Assembly (NCBI GenBank): GCA_003427395.1
Contig: BFEA01000471.1
Location: forward strand, 877,906 to 909,651
Source of the DNA: Chara braunii
Taxonomy: Eukaryota; Streptophyta; Charophyceae; Charales; Characeae
Direction: 5' to 3'
DNA length: 31,746 nt
This document shows positions 19,047 to 28,010 of the stretch, piece by piece. A program made the translations under genes and the position numbers. Position 1 is the stretch's first letter. Each line of letters starts with the position of its first letter. The notes under the pieces are model-generated. The model had not been told where the DNA came from, searched no databases, and was given only the letters and a program-made list of their open reading frames with translations.

Positions 19047-19939
19047 CTCCCGGCTGTGTCACGCAGGAGTTGGTTTACTTTCGTCAGGATACACATGGAG
19101 CTTCCGCAAGCCGCTCCAACCGAGTGCGCCACCCATACCTCTCGCGAGCCCCTACGACAGGATAGGGCCAATGCGAGGTACAACTTACCTCCACCTGTGG
19201 GGGTTGTCACCTCCCTTCGGTGGGCATATCCCCGCCGAGATGCCGGTCCACAGTACGAAAGCTAATCAGTTGCAATCGCAGAGGTGGACCAGCCGAGGGC
19301 ATTTCTCGTTCGTTGTAGCATAGGGGGTATGCGGGGTCTTACAACCCGCACGCGAACCGACGCACTGGGGGGCTGAAGTCCTAAGCGCGACTCGACGTCG
19401 GCTGACTAGGACGCATCCCACATACCATGCGTTACACCACAACAGTCACACACAAGGAACAGTACAAAACGAACAACACAACAACACTCCTAGTCCCTTT
19501 TGTAGCCATCCCATAACCTTCCAACGCGGAAAATCGGACACGCGACTCGTGCGAGACTTAATATAAAACCGCGCAAACGCAGAATCTTCCCATATCGACT
19601 AGCAATGTATGAATACGCAAGCAGTCGCAATGATGACGTACTATGTAGTGCCCATAATCAAGCGGTCCCTCGTGGATCCGAGTACAAAAGTCCACACACT
19701 ACACGAGGTCAACTTCAACCATTCTCTATACTGCTACCCCTTTGCTTTAGCCATGCAAACCCCAGCCTTTGTCCAACCTTCCAAAATACATACTCAGTAC
19801 CACTGTTAAATGGCTATTCAATAAAAGTCTGGGTGAAAACCCTAATAAAACAATAGAAACCACCAGGGCTAAAGTCTTTTAGGTTGGGTAATGAGAATGG
19901 ATTGGAGTTGAGTCGTAGACTGACAAATCGACAACCGGC

Positions 19940-20152
19940 CTGTTATCAGCGATAACAGAAGATGATCCTTGTAGGATCAAGCTGAAACTAGTCCAAACCT
20001 TGAATTAGAACGATAAAAAAAAACCTATACCCCTAAGCTAAATATCAGTGTATGGGGGATAAACCTCCATAACACACTCCCACTCAAAGCTAACTGCTGA
20101 CTAAATTTAGGTCAATCTCTATGTCAGTATCCAAGGAAAAGGTAGACCTTTT
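19940..20152. repeat. Cluster of perfect short hairpins in D
   Basis: CTGTTATC/GATAACAG (19940-19958, 3-nt loop), GATCCT/AGGATC (19964-19978, loop TGT), the 10-bp palindrome CTAAATTTAG (20101-20110) and AAAAGGT/ACCTTTT (20137-20152, 2-nt loop). The cluster runs directly into the hairpin repeats that follow. Confidence 0.8.
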
Positions 20153-20230
20153 AACAGAATCTCCCCTATTTAAGGATGGACCGCTAGAATCGCCACCTGT
20201 CAAAATATAATCTATCTCCTCTAAACTAAG

Positions 20231-20750
20231 AAAATTTTGGCAGTGCTTCCCGGAGGAAAAGTGTCTTTTCAAAATTTATATTAGCCCAAAAATGAAAACT
20301 GAAATAATCTTTAACTTTAGAAAGTCAAATTTTGTTTAACACCTTGAATTAGTAAAAAACAAATTGGGCAACATCTCCTTCAGAAAAGTAAACTCCCTAG
20401 ATTTATACTAACTCAGATATGAACTCAAACATAAGACTTAAGTTCTATCAAGACAAAGTTTAACTAGCTCCTTAAATTTGTAGAAATTTCGACAATGTTT
20501 CCCGTAGGAAAGTAACTTTCCAATTTTATATAAAGCTAAGTCCAAAATCTAATAATAACTTTGACCTCCCAAAGTCCAATTTTTTCTAACTCCCAGCACT
20601 CCCTTTAGAAAAGGAGACTTTCTATATATTCACTTAGCCATATATAAAATTTAGACAAGTTAAACTTTGAAATGGCTAACTCCTTCGTTTTGTAGAAATT
20701 TCGGCAACACTTCCCATAGAGAAAGTAGCTTACAAAGATTTATATAAGAC
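20231..20750. repeat. Degenerate hairpin repeat array 1 in D, about 5 units
   Basis: Units centre on CTTCCCGGAGGAAAAG (20246), CTCCTTCAGAAAAG (about 20372), TTTCCCGTAGGAAAG (about 20497), CTCCCTTTAGAAAAGGAG (about 20598) and CTTCCCATAGAGAAAG (about 20709). Spacing is 101-126 bp. Each is preceded by a (G)GCAACA/GACAAT-like block and followed by AT-rich sequence such as TTTATATAA. The first unit has an outer stem AAATTTTG/CAAAATTT. The AT-rich filler also repeats. No frame is conserved, so it is not coding. Confidence 0.7.
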
Positions 20751-21039
20751 GAAGTATAACAAAAAGATCCCAGAAAATGCAAAAATCGACCTAAGTAAAA
20801 AAAGTTAGCTTGAAAAATGCAGAAATCGAACTAAATCCTCTGGTTCTAGCACATTGCGGGCTTTTACAGTAACTACCTATCAAACTGAAACTCAGACTAA
20901 GTAGTAATCTCACTCAGCCACATGAAAGGCCAAACCACAAAAGGTAAGTATTCTCACCATCCCAAAGTCAATTTGGTCAAACAATAGTTCGTAGTCTTTC
21001 AATGGTTTATCCCTTATACCCAACTTACATAAGGCGTAA

Positions 21040-21779
21040 AGCTAGAAAACCCAATTTTATGGGAATCTGTCTAGCTCAACCATAGAGTATACACAAACAC
21101 AGGGCACTACAACTTTTATCTTCCTTCGGCATATAACTAGGTTATCCAACCTAGTCGCCCTGAACTGTTTAAATATCCAAGTTATATATAATCGTCTGCC
21201 CTTAGTCTTTTAAGGTAACATATAACTGAACCGATCACCTTAGATCAAGGTTCAACCTGTCCCTTATAACCTCAAATTTATTCTTAATTCATACTCTCTT
21301 TAGTTAATGATAAACTATAGTCAGACCATTCAATCTTATGGAAAAAATTCTGACTAGCCTGTTCATAAGTAAAATAATATAAGAATATAAACAAGTTTAT
21401 CCCTTTGGTTCTAGCATATGCGTGGCTCCAGACCAGACCACCCAATCTTATGGGAACCTGTCCAATCCTTTGCCTGAATTCCCCCTCAGAATAAAACAAG
21501 AGAGAGTCAAAGTCATCCAATCTTATGGAACATGTCCAACTCTCTTTCAGAAACTAATAAAACATAAGAAAACTCAAAGAAACAAGGCAACCAAGCCATC
21601 CAATCAGATGGAAAAATGCTTGGTCCCTGAAAGTCAAACATAAGCAGCCCTCACAAGTCAAAGCAACCAGACCACCCAATCTTATGGGAACCTATCTGGT
21701 CCTTCAGGCACTCAAAAATAAACACACCACTGGGCCCTCCAATCTTATGGAGACTCTCCCAACCTTTGGTTGACCCAGT
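21040..21779. repeat. Hairpin repeat array 2 in D, seven units with covarying stems
   Basis: Inner hairpins are at 21050-21063, 21329-21343, 21441-21454, 21516-21529, 21599-21612, 21675-21688 and 21737-21752. The loop is ATCTTA in five units (ATTTTA and ATCAGA in the others). The inner stem varies but stays paired: CCCA/TGGG, TCCA/TGGA, CTCCA/TGGAG, and TTCA/TGGA with one G-T pair. Outer stems also differ yet pair: AGCTAGA/TCTAGCT, TAGTCAGA/TCTGACTA, AGAGAGT/ACTCTCT, ACCAAGC/GCTTGGT, ACCAGA/TCTGGT and ACTGGG/CCCAGT. The unit at 21441 has no clear outer stem. The translated frame changes from unit to unit, so the conserved feature is structure. Confidence 0.85.
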
Positions 21780-21894
21780 CAAACACATGCAATACAGTCT
21801 TCCTCCCACCTTTCCCCCAGATGCAATCACTTTTCACAATATGCTTTTAGTCAAACAACAAAACTCAAACTGAGCTCGCACATGCCTTCCTTTA

Positions 21895-22110
21895 CTTAAA
21901 TCCTAAGTTGTTAGATCGGACGTCCGGGACCCCCCTGACCGTCCGGGATGTCCGACCAGACGTCCGGTCAGACGTCGGACCGGACAGGGTACGTCCGACC
22001 TAGCGCAAAAAAAAAAAAAAAAAAAAAAAAAGTTGAAAAAACTCGTGTGGCTTCCACCTTGCATTAGGTGTATGCCACCAAAATTTTGGATCATTTGGGC
22101 CAGTAGAATA
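21895..22110 (+). repeat. Dispersed repeat P, copy 2 (CGGACGTCC cluster, then A25)
   Basis: GATCGGACGTCC, ACCCCCCTGACCGTCCGGG, many GTCCGACC/GGACGTC motifs in both orientations, a 25-A run at 22007-22031, then TGCCACCAAAATTTT. The same order of blocks is found in reverse at about 7850-8045 in the left LTR of B. Confidence 0.6.
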
Positions 22111-22111
22111 A

Positions 22112-23290
22112 ATAATAAAAATCTTCAAAGATTCTAATCCTCACCTATGGCCAATTGCAGGGAGCTTAGTCAACTGAAGTCAAACTTTCGCTGTTGACTG
22201 TCGACTCTCCAATGTTCAACAATACCGTCACCCTGCGCTCGATATTCAGGCGGGCCGCTCAATAGATAGGAACTTGATCACCAACAACAACTAGGTCATT
22301 ATGACAGTTCTCTGCCGAGATGATATCACTATCGTAGTAGCAGCCAAACTCAGTCGTAACAACAGCGAGCTCACGGAGCCTTCAATATGCCAGTCCCTAC
22401 CTTGCCAAACCAGCTCACCAACCACGAATTACCCTGTACCACCTGTAGAGCCAGCAGCCCAACTGCTGAGAATCACGCGCATCCACTACCAACATTACGA
22501 CTCTGTTGCTATAAGAAAATAGCAACTTCGTATTTTCTCTAACAACAACACAACTTCTGGCGAGTATCAGTTTGTAACAACAACAACGGTTCTTGTACTC
22601 AGTCATACTGCTCGCGACAAAGACAACAACATTCTTCTTCGAGCCGATCTTTGACAACAATAGAGCAAGGCCAGTTGTGCAGTAGCAACCTCTATTATCC
22701 CATTATCTGCACAAGTCTCTTCCTTGCCTTACACTCCTCTCCCCTCGCGATCTCGGTACATCTCCCCTCAGTAAGCTATGGCTTCAAAGTAGGAAGATCA
22801 ATTGTTACAACACCTTTGCCGAAGAGCCCCCGTAGTAACTTCGAGCTAGCAGCAATTGACTTCAGAATTTTAGCAACCACAACTTCGTCAGATTTAACAG
22901 TAGTATGGTCGGACAGAATATCAATAACAAGAGCATGAACTGATAGTTGCTCATACACCGCTCAGATACATAACAACAATCCGCTGCTATCCTTCAATCA
23001 TATATAACAGGCCAACGATAATCCGCTGGCACACCAGCAACAATAGACCGATTTAGATACACAACAACCTCAATAAAAGTGGCCTAAACAACCTGTTACT
23101 CGTTAGCTCAAGTTCAGCAACAGCAAAAATGAACCCTGAACTCAGACTCAGCAGCAACACATCGGTCTGTGTAACAACAACCGCACTTGGGTGAACACGA
23201 CAACCTCGAGGTAATAAGCACGCCAGTGGCCACTTCACGAAGGAGAGCTCTACCTCAGAGTTGATGAGGATGCCTGCCATAGGTGAACAA
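22112..23290. other. AAC/CAGCAAC-rich stretch in D, no gene seen
   Basis: Many short AACAAC, CAACAACA and CAGCAAC runs are scattered at irregular spacing. Open frames are short and lack family features. Confidence 0.5.
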
Positions 23291-25605
23291 TTCTTCTCCC
23301 CTCTTGCGGCCTCGTGGTGTCTGAGGGCGACAATTCGATGTCACTGTTCGCTCGTTCCTACTGGTATGCCGCCAAAGAGATGCCCCCTGAGTCAACCTAG
23401 CATCTTATCCTGCAACGCTATCTTTTTACATGTCTTCTATCTCTCTCTCTTCGTAGACCCCCAAGCAATAGCAGGTCCGATAACGAATGAACCCTGCTAC
23501 CTAGGTGGCCTGATACATTCAAAAAGGGTAGCGCCTCGACTCCCAAGACGAGTACAACAGTCGTACGAGCAGTGTGGCCACGATTACGACGAAAATGATG
23601 AAGATCAGCGAGTAACGAGTAGTCTGCTTTAGCCGGTGAGGAAGGCGATCGCACCACCATCCTCCTCTTGAATCGTGCAAAAATAAGAATAAATCTTCCC
23701 TTAGAGCTCGGGAAGATACATCGTCATATTGCGGCAGGCATTTACTTCAACCCCACGTGCAGCTCCTACACCGAGTGCCGCCAAACCTGCTGCCCCAATT
23801 CAATTTCTGTCGCGGCCAACCATCTCGTTGTGCCTCAAAACCCCGATTTAACCTCCTACCTCGCTCGATTCCGTGTTTGAACGAGCGAGATATACGTTTT
23901 TCACTCTTGATTCCCTTTTCCTCATCGATTCTCCCGCGCATCACTTTCTTCCGTACCGACTAACTTGCTAACTCGTTGCGAAATCTAACCCCGTAATCTG
24001 ACTCACCCTATACAAAAGCCCCTAAATCGACCCTTTCCTCGCTCGTTTTCATTGAGTAACGAGCGAGCTCATCGTTTTCTGGTCCCTTCCATTCCCGCTT
24101 GATCCCGCCATAGCTTGCTCGCTTTCTGCATGCAAGCGACGTTGTTCGACAGCTAGGTTCAGTCCGAACCTTTCACTCTCTCCCGTTCCCCCTTTCTTCT
24201 CTTCCGACAACGACTAGCGTAGCCGGTCTCTTCGATAGTAGTAGCGCTCCTAAGAGGACTTCGGGGACATCAACTAGTGATTAGTTCGTTTAGTCTTTCG
24301 CCCCTATAGCCGATTCGTCTAGGATCCGCACGCAGTACTACTGCGAGCTTTCCCCACAATGCCGCAGGCCCTCGTCGACCAGAATCATGCGCTAGCCAGG
24401 GCAGTTGGACGGGTATTGACTGACACAGACCTCCGGACGGTGCTTGTGGAAGCTGAAATCCACTTGGGAGTGCATGGCAACTCCCTTGGCGGACCTACCA
24501 GCCCCGACAATGGCTGGTTTTTTGAAGCCACGGTCCATACACGGCCGCCTTTGTAGTCCCGAATGCAGCGAGTGGTAGTGACAAATATTCCAACAGGGGC
24601 TTCGAAGGCCGACGGGGGAAAACAATTCTGTGCGGACAACAACTTGAGCACTACGGGGGCTGCCCTTACGCCCTCGCCCCGCTGATGCTTAGTACACCAA
24701 TTTTCGGTTCCATGCAGCACGCTCACACCCAACCCTCTTACCGCAGATCATGGGCTGGTCCCGCCACCCAGGTTTTATTCCACCTTGTGACTAAATCACC
24801 CACCGGCTTACGTGCACATCGACTTCCTCGGCCCTCGTCTTAAGATGGTGGGACTGAAAACCTTCATCAGCATCCCGAATACGCAAGGAACCCATAGGTG
24901 AACGAAAAAGGTGGCGCACGCTCAAGGTCCTTGGGCGCCGTTGCGACCACTTCGTGGACATATGTCGCGTCCGACTTAAGAAAGTCGAGCTTGAAGTTAA
25001 ATAATAACGACAATAAAATAAAAAATAAATACTTAGAAAAATTTAATCATCAGAAGACGGAAGTCACTGCCAATATCGCGCCGACTTCGCCGACGACCAA
25101 ACCAAGGGAGATAGCCCCATCGGGCCCTCAACCCCTCACCCTTTCCATGCCATTCCCATATTCCTATGTCGTCGCCGCTGGTCTTGATCCTTATATCTCC
25201 CTGTTGATGGTCCGACACCATAACCAATAGTGCTAGGCCCAAGGCTGAGCTTAGCATTAACAGACACCTATATAAGCGCACACAATGCGACACGCGGAAA
25301 AAATGTTTCAAGGCCACATTGTCGTCGATGTCATCCTCCGTACATATGCGCAAACATACCAATCAAAACCAAAATATCTTTCAATTATAGTTTAACCAAA
25401 ACTAAAATTTTGGCCGGTACAACGCCGACCTTACAATTATCAACGAAAAGAGATTACGCGCGCCTTAAGTCTACGCGCTCACACACTCCCTATTCTAGTC
25501 AACCGGTCAACCAGCGTAAACCACAGACACAGACGCGACTCGCGCGATATACTTGAACTTTAAATCAAACTTACGTTCTGTCACTCGCAAAAAAAAACAA
25601 GGCGG
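23291..25605. other. Right part of D, no gene seen
   Basis: CpG-containing, moderately GC-rich sequence with open frames of up to about 120 codons on both strands, none with a domain I recognise. A TATA-like CCTATATAAGC lies near 25268. GACGCGACTCGCGCGA near 25530 resembles ACGCGACTCGTGCGAG near 19540 near the other end of D, perhaps a remnant of end symmetry. Confidence 0.4.
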
Positions 25606-25623
25606 ATACCCTTATAAGGGTAT
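25606..25623. repeat. 18-bp perfect palindrome at right end of D
   Basis: ATACCCTTATAAGGGTAT is fully self-complementary and lies 11 bp inside the right end of D, mirroring the hairpin at the left end. Confidence 0.92.
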
Positions 25624-25634
25624 TCGTGCCGACA

Positions 25635-26370
25635 ACAGACAAATCTCCCTCACAATCCCACTTCTTCCTCGAGCATCTCCCTCTCGCCACATCTGCAAAC
25701 AGTCCCCTCTGACACACTGACAATGAGTTTATCTCATCATGGCGCTTGGCAGCGCAGACACCTTATGAAGACGGACAACAGTGTGCAACGTCGACTACGA
25801 ACACAAACAAGTAAGCTTCCTCCATGTTGATCAATCTCACAGCCCTGATCCTTATCCTCCTCGCCAATATCCCATCAATGTCATAATCGGTGTGGCGAGA
25901 GCCACGTTTGCATAATCAAGTGTCCAGATGGCACTGAAGACAGACAATGAATAACACACAGCATTAGCAATCCTGCGCCGTCGAATACGATGGCCCGGAT
26001 TGTCTCACAGCCAATGGCCTGGATCCCATACAGTTGCAAATTCCCACTCGGACTGGATTCCTTACCTACAAACAACCAAACGTGTGTGTCTGATCGCCAG
26101 CCTCAAGCCTGGACTTTGTCCATGTTGACTTTGACTCGTGGGCCTGAATTTCTACGCTTTTGTTGACCTTTGACTTTCCATGTTTAACTGTCGCATGTTG
26201 CTCCTTTGAAGGTCAGTTTTACGCCATGCTTCGGGTACCCCATAGCAGCAGGCATTCGTTCAAGTAGCTTATAGGACTTGCGTGTGGCCTTTGACCCCTA
26301 TTTCGGCCCTTTGACCAAAACGACAACCCACAACCCACGACAGATGCATGATTTGAGTTGAGTTATTGCA
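25635..26370 (-). repeat. Element B 5' LTR, second part
   Basis: It aligns with 7342-7689 and 8472-8853 of the left LTR, from TCTCCCTCACAATCCCAC to the end GAGTTATTGCA. It lacks the 782-bp segment seen in the left copy. GAGT follows at 26371. Confidence 0.93.
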
Positions 26371-26984
26371 GAGTACTGAGCGTCTTTCTTGAAGGTGTCA
26401 GAAAAGGTAAACGGAGTGCTCGTCCTAAGTAAAAGGCAGAGAGCACTTACCTGGAGAGACTTGCCCATACCTTTTTTGACTTGCTTGTTGAAAGCCTTCG
26501 TAGGACTAACATGGCAGAAGCAGCGGTAAAAACTTCAGTCGGTCCGAAGGCACAAATGGATGCCCAGACGCACAATATAAGTTGCTCTTTACAACCCTCT
26601 ATGAGAGTGCACTAAAAAAGGAGGCGAAGTTGGAGGAAGAGGAGTCTGAAGGAAGGAGAAAGGCCACTATGCAAGGATGTGTTCAAAATTGTTCCCTCCT
26701 TACCGAATGATGAGATAGAGCCACACTTGGTCGCCTACATGTGAGGACTAATCTACTGCCACATGATGTACCCTCTCCCGGGCTTGGTTTCCCAACTCTT
26801 CGATCAGGTAAAAGATATGAGGGAAACCATAAGCCCGGATGGAGAAGGCTCACTGTGACCAACTGCAGAAAATTGCAGATCTGCACCAGGCTAATCTTAA
26901 CCCCCCACTTCTACCAAATAAATCGTTTTTGCTGCCTTGTCTATCACCTATGCCCCTCTCTTCTCTTGTTCATCCTTGACCTTG
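26371..26984 (+). other. Leader of element C, second part
   Basis: It resumes after the insertion of B. No coding similarity is seen, only short open frames. It leads into the gag start at 26985. Confidence 0.5.
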
Positions 26985-27363
26985 ATGAATATGGGACCTG
27001 CAACGGGTGCACCTTCCACCGCTGCTGCACAAAGTAGCAGCGCAAGGAGCTCTGCAACTTTGTGCAGCCTCAATTTCCGTATTTGCGGAACCTGGTCCTA
27101 GTAATGGATTTCCCTACGTGGATAAGAAGGTGGCTGTGTTACCGCCTAGATACAACAGGAAGGACAATGTCATGTTCTGGCTCGCGGCTATGCGAGCATA
27201 CTTCGACATTTTGGGAACTCCCCCGGTTACTCAATCGGCTGGCTTGGGAACCAATGTAGTGCCCGAAATACGGAGCTGGGTTGAGCTCCAAGTCATACAG
27301 GCCGGATACACCGGACAAGACATGAACAAGTGGCTGAAGGCCACGAAAACCACCCCGGAATGA
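26985..27363 (+). pseudogene. Element C gag N-terminal fragment
   Basis: ATG at 26985 opens MNMGPATGAPSTAAAQSSS, then the frame is lost. The continuing frame (open 27007-27363) reads GFPYVDKKVAVLPPRY, then DNVMFWLAAMRAYFDILGTPP and MNKWLKATKTTPE. A Trp/Leu-rich helical stretch after an Ala/Ser/Pro-rich start resembles plant gypsy gag, but the call rests mostly on position after a PBS and leader. It stops at 27361-27363 and element A resumes within about 50 bp. Confidence 0.55.
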
Positions 27364-27408
27364 CTTTATAGATGGACAACCTCCCTTTCGCCTACGCCCC
27401 TAGGCTCC

Positions 27409-28010
27409 TCAAAAAGGTCTGGATACAAAGCAACGATTGCTTTTATCTCTGGGGTGTTTTAAGGGCCGTCCTTTTCTCGGAGACAAGACTTGGTATATAC
27501 CTTCCTCGTGATTCTGCTTGTAGTAGTTGTAGAAAGAGAACGCACACATGCAAGCATTGTTCTCCACTAGTCTGCTAGCCTTGAATTTCTGCAGCTTAAC
27601 GATCCTTCCATTTGGAAATTTGTATAGCATCACCTTCCTGTCCCAGTCGAATTGAGGCTTAACAACCTCGAGGTAGTACATTTCTAGCAACATATCGAAT
27701 GACAACTCGTCACTGACAGGGAACGAGATCTTGTGTCTCAGTTCCCCTCCTCGATAGGAGAAGGTCCAAACTACGTCCTTGACATAGTCCTTCACTGCCA
27801 TAGAGTGCTTGTTGGCTAACGTAGATGCGAGAGACTTGCTAAGCCACTACACTTGGTCTTCTAAGTGCAGCCTATCCACACAAGCACGATTGATGAAATT
27901 CCACGTAGAACTTACGTCTGCGAAGGCTCCAACCTTTCGGCCACCTACATCCACTTCTACCACGAAATGTTCACCCTTCGGACCTTCAATTAGCATCGCC
28001 TAGGAGTCTT
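27409..28010 (-). pseudogene. Element A aspartic protease
   Basis: Minus-strand fragments in order: GPKGEHFVVEVDVGGRKVGAF, then ADVSSTWNFI, where the active-site DSG or DTG reads DVS, then the open stretch 27801-27409 (VWTFSYRGGELRHKISFPV, then DELSFDMLLEMYYLEVVKPQFDWD, which corresponds to the DMILG-YL-NP-IDW motif). Asp is kept and Gly is lost, so the enzyme is inactive even apart from the stops. The linker toward RT ends at 27409, where the RT N-terminus should follow but element C is found instead. Confidence 0.82.

Larger units (their letters stand above)
19013..25634. mobile_element. D: 6.6-kb insertion in the 5' LTR of element B, unclassified
   Basis: Comparison with the intact left LTR (7157-7689) shows that D interrupts it between CAACATAGCAG and ACAGACAAATCTCCC. 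D begins TGTCG and ends CGACA, a 5-bp inverted match. The flanks GCAG and ACAG could be a 4-bp target duplication with one change. Each end has a hairpin within 14 bp of the terminus. There is no RT, integrase, transposase or helicase-like frame, and no long direct repeats at the ends. Candidates are a non-autonomous DNA transposon, a decayed large LTR element, or a composite. TG...CA ends with 4-bp duplication would fit LTR elements or Ginger-type transposons, but neither protein is seen. Confidence 0.7.
7157..26370 (-). mobile_element. Element B: Ty3/gypsy LTR retrotransposon with target duplication GAGT, carrying later insertions
   Basis: Both outer ends are visible: TGCAATGAACCC at 7157 and ...GAGTTATTGCA ending at 26370. 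Each is flanked by GAGT (7153-7156 and 26371-26374), a plausible 4-bp target duplication. On the minus strand the order is 5' LTR (26370-18828, split by D), PBS (18824-18813), leader, gag, protease, RT, RNase H, integrase and 3' LTR (8853-7157). The two LTRs align at roughly 90% by eye over their first 185 bp. The internal region is about 10 kb, enlarged by about 3.3 kb of unassigned sequence in gag. Every domain is damaged. Confidence 0.88.
4641..27363 (+). mobile_element. Element C: partial plus-strand LTR retroelement inserted in element A and interrupted by element B
   Basis: C is visible as an LTR-like stretch ending at 5854, a PBS (5856-5867), a leader and a gag fragment (26985-27363), with element B inserted in the leader at 7157-26370. 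No protease, RT, integrase or 3' LTR of C is visible before element A resumes near 27400. A deletion probably removed the rest of C and the N-terminal RT of A. The left edge is uncertain between about 4641 and 4754. Confidence 0.55.

Noticed and set aside
21040-21779. CRISPR array
   Set aside because: Repeat units are not identical, spacing varies from 62 to 279 bp, no cas genes are present, and the setting is plant-like.
21040-21779. Coding tandem repeat
   Set aside because: The conserved blocks fall in different frames from unit to unit and stops occur in all frames.
24359-24732. Possible host gene exon in D
   Set aside because: Open on both strands for only 65-115 codons, no domain recognised, and no convincing splice context.
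19013-25634. Helitron or ordinary LTR retrotransposon for D
   Set aside because: No Rep/helicase or pol motifs, no CTRR-type 3' end, and no long direct terminal repeats seen by eye. A Ginger-type or other cut-and-paste element remains possible but has no protein support.
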